64,000 nt of DNA from Anaeramoeba flamelloides (Eukaryota > Metamonada > Anaeramoebidae): positions 2,170,001 through 2,234,000 of the forward strand of contig JANTQA010000029.1 in assembly GCA_027625915.1 (NCBI GenBank), in the 5' to 3' direction. A program made the position numbers and the translations under genes. Shown piece after piece: positions 35,691 through 45,874 of this stretch. Position 1 is the first letter of the stretch, and every line of letters begins with the position of its first letter. A model generated the notes under the pieces. The model was not told the DNA's origin and searched no databases. It worked only from the letters and a program-made list of their open reading frames with translations.

Positions 35691-38600
35691 TTATTTTTTA
35701 GGTTCAATTTTCAGACTTTGTTTAAAGAAATTTTCTTCCTTATAAGGGGTAAATGCATTTTTCAAAATCCATTTGTTTATTTGATTGATTTTTTTAAATC
35801 TGAAACTATTTTCTTGGAATTTTGTAATTTGATTAATGATAAAAAAGATTTTTCTTCTTTTTTCAAAATTAATTAATTTTTTATTTGATGAATTAGAATA
35901 CAAAAAGTCATTATGAATTTCGTCTATTGAAACAAATTCATAAAAATAACTAAAAATATTTGGAAGTACTGGTTTATACAAGGGGGGAATATTACTACTA
36001 TTCTTAATACTATTATTATTCTGTGAATGGAAATGGCGACGGGCGCGATCATTCTTCTTATCTGATAGCGCTTTCTTTATATTATTCAAAAGATCATCTT
36101 TTTTCATAAATTTGTTCAAATAAATCCAGAATTTCTTGTGGTGACTTGATAATCCATCCCAAGTATTCCGTAATCGATAGATAACCGGAGTATTTAGCGT
36201 GATATAAATTTGATAGGCGGTATTAAAATTCTTATATTCAAGGCATTTATCAGCAATTTTGAGAAATGACTTTAAACAGTCAATCCTTTGGGATAATTTC
36301 TCTTGGCCTAAAATGAGATCTGTGATCCACAATGTTGTGCCTTTAAAATATCTTATGAATTTCATCAAGTTGGGGGCAATTTTGTCTTTTTTATTATGGT
36401 TTGTCCAAGACTGGTTTAGGAATTCGTTGGGGTGTATCGACTTAAATAATTTGAATTCCACTAATGTGATTTGTCTTGAAAATTCCACAGGATCTAAATC
36501 AAAAAACTGGAAATTATTTAAATCCAAACTCTTGCCCAGTATTGACTTGGGTATATTATTTATTAAGCAACTTGAGCTGGAGTTTGATTTATATATATTT
36601 CGGTTTGTTTTCCTCTGGATGTTTGGACTCAATCCGAGAAAAATTTGCTTCATTTTTTTTTCTAACATACAGCCGGACCTTTTCATTGTTTCATCTTTCT
36701 TTATAATATTTTGAATGAATTTTTCCATTTTTTTGGAAAGGGTGGCATTCAATTGGAAATCAATCGATTGGTAATCCATCCAATGGTTAATAAAATTGAA
36801 AACTTTGAATTTGATTGGCTTTAAAATTTTATTTGTAAATATGTTGTTTTGCTTTTCAGTTAACCCCTTAGGTGGCGAGATTAAATATTGCTTTTTCAAT
36901 AATTTATATATTGTAATTGGTGTTGTGAATGTTGGGTAAGTGAATAAGAATAATTTTACAAAATCAGGATCAGATTGTTTATAATCACAAATATATGAAA
37001 TGATCCATTCCAATGATCCACCTATAATTATCGGATTATCATTAGATTTATTGTTTGCATTGGTATTTTGCATACTAGAATGGTTACTACTGCCACCAGC
37101 TGTGGTGGTATTGTTTTTAGTATGGGTACAACCGGTTGAATTTGTAAATGAATTTATATTGGAAAAGGATTGGGAATTTGTGATCAATGGAGCAGAAGAA
37201 TTGCTTGAGTTTAATGAATACGAAGAAGAGGAATGGCTCGAATACAAAGAATAAGAATCATTTGTTTTCAGAGAGCTCGAGGAATTAAAAGAATTTGTAT
37301 TTAAATTGATGATATTGTTTAGAGGTTGTAAATCTGAATATATAATATAATCGTCAGTTTGATTAAAAATTTCAAATGATTTCAAAAAATTTTTTTCTTC
37401 TTCAATGTCGTCATTTAAAATATAATTAGATTGTGATATTTTCTTTCGTAATTTAACTGACCAGCAATGATAATAATTTAATTCTTCCAATTCCTTTTCA
37501 AAGGTGTCTGTATTTCTTTGGTTTAATTCGATTGATTTCATTGCATTGTTTTTTAATGGGGATTTGGCTTGAGATCCAAAATAATTATCATTTTGGCAAT
37601 ATAAGAGGTTATATGCTCTGTTCTTACTTGTTTTTTCTAATTGGTTGATAGACCTCTGCATTAATTCTTCTTCAGACACGATCTGGAGATTTGAAAGGTA
37701 ATTCTCAATTTCGGGGATTTTTTGAAAGGCAAATGGATAGTTTTTTAACAATTGGAAATTCTTGAGTATTGCAGAGATTTTAATAAATTTATCATAATTG
37801 ATGAGTGCATTTTCCTTTTCTGTTGTCTCTTTTTCCTTGATCGTTTCCGGATCAGCAAAGTCTTTGTTTTGGTAGTCAATTAACTGCAGATCATAGATTA
37901 TTAAATCAAAGAATAAAATATAAGGCGGCTTACAATTTTTCAGAGTTCGTCGATACTTTCGATAATTATCCATTGGGGAGACAAGTGCCTTAATGTTATC
38001 AATTTCCCTTTTCAGATGCCCACTTAAGCCGGTCCATGTCTCATCTAAGCGGGTGATCGAATCAATTTGCAAGCCGGACATTAATGCGAAAAGTGTATTA
38101 AAATTGTTGACTTTGATCAGTTCTAACATGACACAGATCCAGAACTCAATTCTTTTGAGCCTGTTTTTTTTCTTCTTGACGTCCAAAATGCTTTGTGCAA
38201 TAATGTTCCGATTCTTTTCAAAATTCATCAGATAATTAAAGAGATGAATGTCCCGTTGCTTCACTTTCTGCTTGTCAATATATTCCAAGGGGTAAAACGA
38301 GTGTGGTGTCACCTTACGTACTAGATCTTGCTCAATTAATGTTAACTGCCGCGACATTTCAATTGGCGAGATTTCCTCAAACTTGAGTTTCTTCTTTTTC
38401 ACAAGGCTCTGTGGGATAATTGGTTGCGGAGTTTTCATGAGACTTCTCTCTTGCAAACGGCTGTTCAGGAACCTTTCTTGTGAAGACACTATCCCCTTGT
38501 TAATCTGGATTTGCAAGGTCTTTGTTTTGGTTGGCTGTATCAACGACAGGTTATTCTCCAAAAAGCGGCAAATGATTTCATTTGACTGCTTGTGGGTCTC

Positions 38601-39161
38601 ACGAGAAAAATCTTTATTTTGGTGTTTCACCCACGTCTGGATGAAAAACAGTATTGAAAAGCGCAGTGGTATTAATTTTAATTCTCGGTGCCTTTCCTTG
38701 ATCATGTTTGATTGACTTTCAGGTTTGAAGTTAAAATACTTGGTTAGGATTTTGAAAATGTCCGGAATGCTACAAAAGCACGGGTACACAAGTAAAAACG
38801 TTTTCATAAGTTCTGGATCAAATGAGCACTTTGTGATGATTTCTTTTAATAGAGTCTCCAGATTTGTGTTGGTTTGTTTTGGGATTCCTTCTTGATTACA
38901 ACGGTAGTCCTGCATGTGACTCTTGTCATTTTGGTTCCCTTTTTTTCCGCTGTTAACAAGATTTTGCAAATAAAGAGAATATTTATTTTTTTCAATTTGT
39001 GGCTTGTCTTGTTCGTTTTTATTTCTGATTTTTTGAACTTTTTCATTTTCATTCTGATTTTTAGCTTCCCTTCGAAACAAACTTTTGAAGTCCCGATTTG
39101 TTTTTTCATTTCGTTTGATTTTTTCAAAGAGCCTTGGCTGTTTTAGAGATTTATTCATCAT
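35691..39161 (-). CDS. Tandem double Ras guanine-nucleotide exchange factor
   Basis: A single uninterrupted frame of 1156 codons contains two complete RasGEF units. Unit 1: REM/RasGEF_N at about 98-205 (LMKTFLLVYPCFCSIPDIFK) and CDC25 catalytic domain at about 263-515 (SPIEMSRQLTLIEQDL, then NNFNTLFALMSGL...RLDETWTGL). Unit 2: REM at about 709-830 (GSLEWIISYICDY, DPDFVKLFLFTYPTF) and CDC25 at about 885-1140 (DPVEFSRQITLVEFKLF, KNFNTAYQIYITL...RLRNTWDGL). A Ser/Asn-rich linker (about 620-708) separates them. Such proteins load small Ras-family GTPases with GTP at membranes. The usual PPCVPYLGxYLTDL segment reads PPYILFFDLIIYDL in unit 1 and is badly worn in unit 2 (PPLYKPVLPNIFSYFYEFVS), so unit 2 may be regulatory rather than catalytic. 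Start is the first ATG of an ATG-ATG pair at 39161; TAA stop. Confidence 0.93.
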   Translation of the reverse strand: MMNKSLKQPRLFEKIKRNEKTNRDFKSLFRREAKNQNENEKVQKIRNKNEQDKPQIEKNKYSLYLQNLVNSGKKGNQNDKSHMQDYRCNQEGIPKQTNTNLETLLKEIITKCSFDPELMKTFLLVYPCFCSIPDIFKILTKYFNFKPESQSNMIKERHRELKLIPLRFSILFFIQTWVKHQNKDFSRETHKQSNEIICRFLENNLSLIQPTKTKTLQIQINKGIVSSQERFLNSRLQERSLMKTPQPIIPQSLVKKKKLKFEEISPIEMSRQLTLIEQDLVRKVTPHSFYPLEYIDKQKVKQRDIHLFNYLMNFEKNRNIIAQSILDVKKKKNRLKRIEFWICVMLELIKVNNFNTLFALMSGLQIDSITRLDETWTGLSGHLKREIDNIKALVSPMDNYRKYRRTLKNCKPPYILFFDLIIYDLQLIDYQNKDFADPETIKEKETTEKENALINYDKFIKISAILKNFQLLKNYPFAFQKIPEIENYLSNLQIVSEEELMQRSINQLEKTSKNRAYNLLYCQNDNYFGSQAKSPLKNNAMKSIELNQRNTDTFEKELEELNYYHCWSVKLRKKISQSNYILNDDIEEEKNFLKSFEIFNQTDDYIIYSDLQPLNNIINLNTNSFNSSSSLKTNDSYSLYSSHSSSSYSLNSSNSSAPLITNSQSFSNINSFTNSTGCTHTKNNTTTAGGSSNHSSMQNTNANNKSNDNPIIIGGSLEWIISYICDYKQSDPDFVKLFLFTYPTFTTPITIYKLLKKQYLISPPKGLTEKQNNIFTNKILKPIKFKVFNFINHWMDYQSIDFQLNATLSKKMEKFIQNIIKKDETMKRSGCMLEKKMKQIFLGLSPNIQRKTNRNIYKSNSSSSCLINNIPKSILGKSLDLNNFQFFDLDPVEFSRQITLVEFKLFKSIHPNEFLNQSWTNHNKKDKIAPNLMKFIRYFKGTTLWITDLILGQEKLSQRIDCLKSFLKIADKCLEYKNFNTAYQIYITLNTPVIYRLRNTWDGLSSHHKKFWIYLNKFMKKDDLLNNIKKALSDKKNDRARRHFHSQNNNSIKNSSNIPPLYKPVLPNIFSYFYEFVSIDEIHNDFLYSNSSNKKLINFEKRRKIFFIINQITKFQENSFRFKKINQINKWILKNAFTPYKEENFFKQSLKIEPKK

Positions 39162-40419
39162 TTGGTTTATTATTTTTTGCGTTTTTACTTTTTTCTATTT
39201 TTGTCTTTTTTGGAATTCTTCTTTTTTCTGTTTTCTTTTTACAAATAAACTCAAAAATCAATAAATAAAAAAATGAAAAACTAAAACATTTTTGTTAAAA
39301 AGGAGGTAAAAACATTTTTTATTACTTTCATCTATACATATTTTGGTTCAACTTTTCAACACTCACAAGAGTTTTTGTCTTTTTTTAATTAAAATAACAA
39401 TTTGTATTTCAAATATCGGACTCTTTTGGGATTATTCTTGGGAATTTGTTCGTGGACACAAGACAAATGGTTCTTTTTTGATTGAGTGAGTTCAACTTGA
39501 AATTTTAAATTTTCGAAATTTCTCTGACTTGTTAGTGTTTAATTTGTTATACTTCTCAAGACAATAATTCCTTCACGTTATTGTATTTGGACTTAATTTG
39601 ATAGAAAACTAGAGACTACTTTCCAAGAAACAACTATCCTCAAAGAAATTTAATTTTAATGCAAAGTTTATTTCGTAGATGTGTTAAATACTTATTAGTT
39701 TCAATTACTTTTTTGATTTTTCCCCTTTTTTATTTTTTCTTTGTTTTCTATTTCCAAAAACACTTTTGTCAACCGCCTTATAAAATGTGAGCAATTCTGA
39801 AACTTTCAGTTTTTTTCATCCTCCATTCTAATATTGTATTTAATTTATAAAATAGTTAAAATTTTTGTTTTTCTCATTTTTGTTTTTAATTCTTCAACAG
39901 ACTTTATGCTTTGGGTTTGGCCAACCCAATATTAGCAAATAAAAATATCAAGATCACAAATTTCAACTTATTGCTTTGGAAACTCTTTTAAAAAAAGGAA
40001 AAGGAAAATGAAAATTTTTTGATATTTATCGTATTAGGATTAACAATAAACTTTCTGGTTTCAAAATTATTGATGTGTTTCAAGTTAAGACAATTTTCAT
40101 GTAAAAGTTATAATCTCTGAAATGTTTCTTTTCATTTCAGATCTTAAAAATTTTACTTTTACCAAAATGACTAGGATTTTTTTTTGAAATTGATTCCATT
40201 TAATTCACAAAAAGTGAAAACAAAAAACATTGGAAACCAATTGTCAAAACAGGCAAAAATCAAAAACTTACAATTTCCAAATTTTTTTTTAAAAAGAGAG
40301 CAAACTATCCTAAAATATCGTGTCAAGAAGAAAAAAACCTTATATTTCTAAAAAAAACCTGTATTTGTTTTTCTTCAAGTTACATTTCAACATCGATGAA
40401 ACTTTTTATTAGTACACCT
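39162..40419. other. 5' flank of the RasGEF gene
   Basis: AT-rich sequence with T-rich tracts next to the RasGEF start. No inverted repeat or gene is recognised. A short plus-strand stretch near 39908 (ATG CTT TGG GTT TGG CCA ACC CAA) vaguely recalls a Tc1-type WPxQ motif, but it is too short to call. Confidence 0.35.
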
Positions 40420-40760
40420 AAGGTTAAATCATTTTTGAAGGTAAACTCTATGATATTTTAAGTAAATTGTAAATTAGGAATTGGATTTGTTCAAAATTTT
40501 GAGATTTGCTAATGTTTGGAAATAGCTTTATTTTTGATATAAAAATTTTCGAAAATGTACAATTTTTTGCTTTTGATCTTTACTTTTTCGAATATCTTAT
40601 TTTTTAAAACAACACCAAGTCAAACAAGATCATTCTTATTTATTGTTAACTATTGGTTTCTCGGATCATTTAATTGGTAGTTTTTCCTGAATAAAGGTCT
40701 ACAACTTATATTTTGAAAAATAGATACAACAAATTAGTTGTGCACACATTATTTTGACAG
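40420..40760. repeat. Repeat E copy 4 joined to repeat D copy 6
   Basis: 40420-40625 matches repeat E (CAAATCATTTTTGAAGGTAA type start; here the bases read AAATCATTTTTGAAGGTAAA). It is followed at 40640-40760 by the minus-strand repeat D piece ending in CATTATTTTGACAGTACTAT. The juxtaposition suggests that E and D may be halves of one longer element. Confidence 0.4.
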
Positions 40761-40929
40761 TACTATCATAATTTAATCAATACTTAATATTTCTTATCAA
40801 CTCCAAAACTAATTAACTCCAATTTTCCACTTACTACTAATTACATATAAAATGGTAAAAAATTTTTACTTCATTTTCGATATTTTTCTTTTGAAAATAG
40901 AGAGTTTTCAAAGCAGTATTTGTAAAGAA

Positions 40930-41167
40930 TTTAAACTGATATTTGGAAAAGGAAATTGAAAACGAAGTGAAAATTTTTCTCTTTTATTTGGCAAATACCA
41001 AGAGTTCCAGATCAAGAATAATATCGAACCGAAAGTCAAAAATGAAAAATAAAAATGAGAGGAAGACAATACACAAATCAGAAATAATGATCTTGAAATT
41101 TATTGGAAATTTGAATTTAAAAGAGACTAAAAAACTAGTTTGGAGATCTTTTATCAACAAGCATTGA
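40930..41167 (+). pseudogene. Repeated coding fragment, possible transposase remnant
   Basis: A frame reading KEIENEVKIFLFYLANTKSS and a Lys-rich continuation runs to TGA. A diverged second copy starts near 41842 (KEIENKVKMISIYSLNTS) in direct orientation. Both resemble the minus-strand fragment at 23684-23920. The shared E-N-E/K-V-K-I/M pattern suggests remnants of one repeated ORF, possibly a DDE transposase of ISXO2/Merlin type. Neither copy is a plausible host gene. Confidence 0.35.
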
Positions 41168-41505
41168 ATAAGATTGAGTTTTTAAATACCCAAATTATCT
41201 TTTGGTTTTTCTATTTTAACGAAATTGTATCAAAAAAGTATTCGATATTTTTTTGACTATTGATATCAGCCAAATTAAAAAAGTTGGATTAAATTTAAGA
41301 AAAGTATGTGTTTCTTCAAAACTTTAATACCTTTTTGTAATAAAAATCAAGGGTTAAATTTTCTCTCGAAGCTTAGTGTCTTCAACGAGAGTTTTGTGTC
41401 ATCATTTTATTTACAATATATTTCAAGTAATTTGTTTTGTAACAAACTCAAAACAATATTTCTTCGGCCTGAGAAAGTGGGTAATGTCAAAAAAAGTATT
41501 TTTAT

Positions 41506-41704
41506 TACCGTCAGTTCTACTTTTAAGACAAAAAGTTTCAACGAAATTTAAGGCAATAAAAATATCTCAAATTAAGGCACTTTTTTGGAATTTTCTTTTT
41601 TACAACTGATTTTAATCATATCCAAAAAATGGGACGTAGTATGAAATTTTTATGGTACTTTAAATTTCCTTCATAGTTTATCCCCCAATAAGGAACTTAC
41701 TGTG
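41506..41704. repeat. MITE family 1, copy D (degenerate)
   Basis: The left end TACCGTCAGTTCTACTTTTA and the iterated AAGGCA motifs are readable. The right arm is badly worn (GGAACTTACTGTG). This is the oldest-looking copy of the family. Confidence 0.7.
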
Positions 41705-42179
41705 ATTTTTCAGGACTTGTAACAGTTTTCTATCAGACTATTATTTGAATTCTAAATGGGTCAAAAATTTCACCCCCTTTAAGGAATCATTCTTTGTCTG
41801 AATTGAGTTCTCTAAAAAGTAAGTTGTGATTTGTACCATTTTTTGAAAAAGGAAATTGAAAATAAAGTGAAAATGATTTCCATTTATTCTTTAAATACTA
41901 GTATAGTGATTGAAACACAGTGGCGATGTAAAAAATTCATTTAAAAGAGCTTGGAGTAAAGGAAAGTTCAATTATTGAAAATTTTAGGTTTTTTGGTTAA
42001 GATTTATATCTAATTATTTGGTGTACAAGAACTTGATTAATCTTCTTTTATAAAACAACAAGAAATTTAAATTTAAACTCTATTTAGATCTATCATCACA
42101 TTCTTTCCACTCGATATTACTGTATATTTATAACTCCACCCTGAACTCTAGGATCATTGAAAATTAAGGAGAATAGAAA

Positions 42180-45095
42180 TTCAGGAGGGTATTTAGATTT
42201 TCAAAATTCTGCAAGATTAAGATCAAATTTGGATAGTAAAAAAGGTTTTTTTCTAAATTATACATTTTTTTTTTAAAAACTACTAAATTGTAAATGTTAC
42301 CATTTAGTTTTGAAAATAAAAAATGAAAAAAAGTTCATCATTAATTTTTAATTCGGAACATTACTGTAAATTCACAGTAAAACCAATTAATAAAAAAAAA
42401 AAAAAATAAGCAAAATAATACGAAAGGGATTATTCAACCCAGAACAGTTTTTTTAATACCATCTATATTTATATTTTTCTTTTATTTAATATTGATTAAT
42501 AATTTGTTGAAAAAATAGACTATTTTTGAGATCTCCTAAACCACCTTTTTGATTTCAATAATCAATGAGATTTTAATTGCCTTTGTTGATTTGATTATAA
42601 AAAAATATAATGTATTACACTTAAAAGTTAATATATTTCTTTTATTTATTAGTTTTACTGTAGATTTTGTGCAAGTTTCCAATTCAAAACCGTTTTTTAC
42701 GTTCCCCCCTGTTACAATATTTTTCAAGAGCAGCTAACATTTTCTTTTTTTACCTAATTGTTTAAAGTTCATAAATATCGAAAAATCATCAAAGTAATGT
42801 CGACTGACTATAAAAGCCTAATAACCCCTAAAAATAACAAATATTGTAAACCCCATTTCTCTCAAAGGAACACAGAAAAATGAAAAATTCACTTTCTTTT
42901 TAAGAATAAACTAAACTAAGATTATTTAGAAATAAGAGAAATAATTAATTTTTGATTAGAATCGATAATAATAAAGTAAATATCGAAAAAAAAACATAAA
43001 TTTCAAAAAAAAATAAATGTTCAAATTAAAATTTTGTCCCCTTTAATTGAAAGATAGGATTTAAAATTTTTCAATTTCTTTGGGAAACGAAAATTGATGA
43101 AAATAATATTTTTCAATTGTAAATGTATAATTTTAAAATGAAATACAACACCTCTTTTTTTAATGTTAATTTGGAGTTTCAAACATTTTTTTTTCAAATC
43201 AACTTTTTTAAAAAAAAAAAAAGAAAATAATGAAAAATAAAAGAAAATTTGACTATGGAAACTTTTTAATAGTAAATGAATGAATTTTAAAAGAAATTAC
43301 AATGCTTCAATTTTCTTAGAAATATTTTGGATTTTCAATTTTTTTTTTCAAATTTACCTAAAAAAAAAAAATTAAAAAAAAAATAAAAAAAAATAAAATA
43401 ACTTTACAGAATGAGAAAAAATGATCAACAGTTAAAAATTGAAAAAAAAATTTTAAGAAGAATTATGAATTAAACTCATGAAATAGATTCTATTTATTCA
43501 ATAAAACTGGGACCTTACGACTGAAAAGGAGTTTATTTTTATTATTAAAATAAAATGTGAAATTATTTTCTTAAATAAAATAATCAATCATTTTGAAGTC
43601 TAGTTTTAAATAGGTTTCTCTTAGAGTAAAATAAGAAAAGTATAACAAGGTTAAAACAGGTTTAAAAGCCACACTACCTTAATCGTTCCTAGGGATTTAA
43701 ACTAACCCAATAAAACAACACTTACATTAGTAAAACATTCCAACAAATTTTTAAAGAAAATCTTGAAATAACAACAAATTTTGAGGATGTTTCATGAATC
43801 TCCAAACATAAAAACCGAAACAATTTAATTAAATTTATCTCTAAATATGAATTTGTATCAAACAAAATTATACTTATATCTTTAATTTATATCGAATTGA
43901 TTCTTTTGACAAATTATTTTCTGAAATCTTGTAAATATTTTAAAAATGGCTCTTTCATCATTGAAAGGAAATAAAACACACACCTTTATGAATTTAAGTT
44001 AGATCGTATTAATCAAGATTGAAATTAAAAAAAAATGAAAAATAGTTACGTTCATTGGGCCCATAAAAGTAAATTATTTATAATTATGGGATACTAGTAT
44101 TAAGGTTTCTATTTTTTATATTTTATAAAGTGATTAAAAAATAATTTTAAAAATGATATTTTTTCATACAAATCCTTTGTAAATAATCTAAAAATTTATT
44201 GTTTAATAATATTTTTAATAGATTTTTTTGAACAACTTGGATAATAAAAATATAATAAAGTTCTCTTTTCGTACCCATTTACATCATAGAGGTAATACTT
44301 GGGAGTACCTAGAGTTTACTAAGCGTTTTCCAAGTTCAATTTTTTTCCAGACTTCAAAAAGATGAAGAAAAAAATAGATTTTTTTAATTCTTTTTGAAAT
44401 ATAGATAATGCCAATGATATTTTCTTATTTCTTGTTTTTATTTCAAAAATCCAAAGTTTTTCTAATTGAAAAAAATTTAAAAAAAATTCCAACATCACTT
44501 TCACTTAATTCAAAAATATAAAGAAAAATCAAAGATTTTACACAATTAATTAATCATATGAAAACCTAAAACCATTGACAGAATAATTTTTTATCACTAC
44601 TGTAAATTTCATAATAAAAATATCAAAAATTACATTTAACTTTCCAATAAAAAACTTATCCCAAAAATTTCATATCATTGTCATCAAAAGTTCCAAATTC
44701 TAAAAGGGGATTAATAATTTATACTTGTTTTCTGAAAATTAAAAATTTGAAATATTCGATCATTGATAAAATCTTATTATTTTAGGAAATCTAAATGAAT
44801 CTTTTGTTTTATTTATATTGAAACAAATTGTAATGGTATAATTATTGTTTTATTCTAATCTTTTATTAATTTTAATTATTTTATTTTTTTTTTACTATAA
44901 ACTTTTTTGTTAATCACTCAATTCTACCAACAAATAAATAATATTTACTTTTCAATTTCAACACATTACAATTAAAGATGAATATGGGACGACAATAAAA
45001 CCTTAAACAATATTTTTTTCAATAAAAAAAAAGTTAAATAATTGGTCGAATGACAAACACATTTCACTATTGAATATTTTATTCATAGAATTTAA
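42180..45095. other. Gene-free AT-rich stretch
   Basis: No gene or clear inverted repeat. Around 43080-43330 a T- and A-rich block on the minus strand shares AAATTACAATGCTTCAATTTTCTTAG-like wording with parts of repeat D and with 59585-59615, so a worn repeat is probably present. Confidence 0.35.
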
Positions 45096-45099
45096 AAAC

Positions 45100-45299
45100 T
45101 ACAGTCAGTTTCACTTTTAAGGCACAAACTTTCAACGAAATTTTAGGCACAAAAAAATCTCAAATTAAAGCATAAAATTTGGAATTTTTTTTTTTTACAA
45201 ATTATTTTTCTAGAATTTGAATTTTGTGCCTTAATTTGAGTTTTTTTTTGTGCTTAGATTTCGTTGAAAGTATGTGCCTTAAAAGTGAAACTGACTGTA
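45100..45299. repeat. MITE family 1, copy E (best full-length copy)
   Basis: A 200 bp element with both termini intact: TACAGTCAGTTTCACTTTTA at the left and AAAAGTGAAACTGACTGTA at the right. In the left arm the motif (T)TAAGGCACAAA and its variants occur three times at about 25 bp spacing, with the mirror set in the right arm. The central spacer is about 60 bp. No coding capacity. Confidence 0.9.
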
Positions 45300-45874
45300 T
45301 TTATTTATTTTTTACAGTTAAATTCAAAGATTTTACAAAAATAGTTATCAAAATATCATATTTATCCGATATAAAAACAAAGGAATTAGTCAAAAAAAAA
45401 AAAAAGAATAAAATCAGAGATAAAAATATGACATTATCTAATCAGTCAAAAACCCAAATTAAACTGATTTATCTGATTCTAACAAAAAGAAGTAAACGAT
45501 GAGAAAAATCCACATAAAAACAAAATAATCAAAAACCATTATAAAGATTGGGTTTCTTTTAAGATCATGTTTAAAAACTTTCGTTTGGAGTAATTCATAT
45601 CTATAGAATGAAAATTGAATTTGTGGGGTTGTCACCTTAAACAAAAATAAATACTATTCATTAATATTTAAAATACCTATTATTTAAATCCTTTATAATT
45701 TCTGATTAATAAAAACAAACAAAACACCAAATTTAAAAGCAACTTAAAAACTAAAAAAGTACTCTGATGAAAAACTTAATATTATCTTTTTATCATTTAG
45801 TTTCATTTTTAATCATTTTTTCTTATTTATTAAATTTCGGCTTGCAATTAATTTTTTTTATCTCTGTTCATAAG

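Noticed and set aside
35324-35707. 127-codon minus-strand frame rich in Phe and Ser
   Set aside because: It arises from the GAA/GAAA microsatellite and A-rich DNA downstream of the RasGEF gene.
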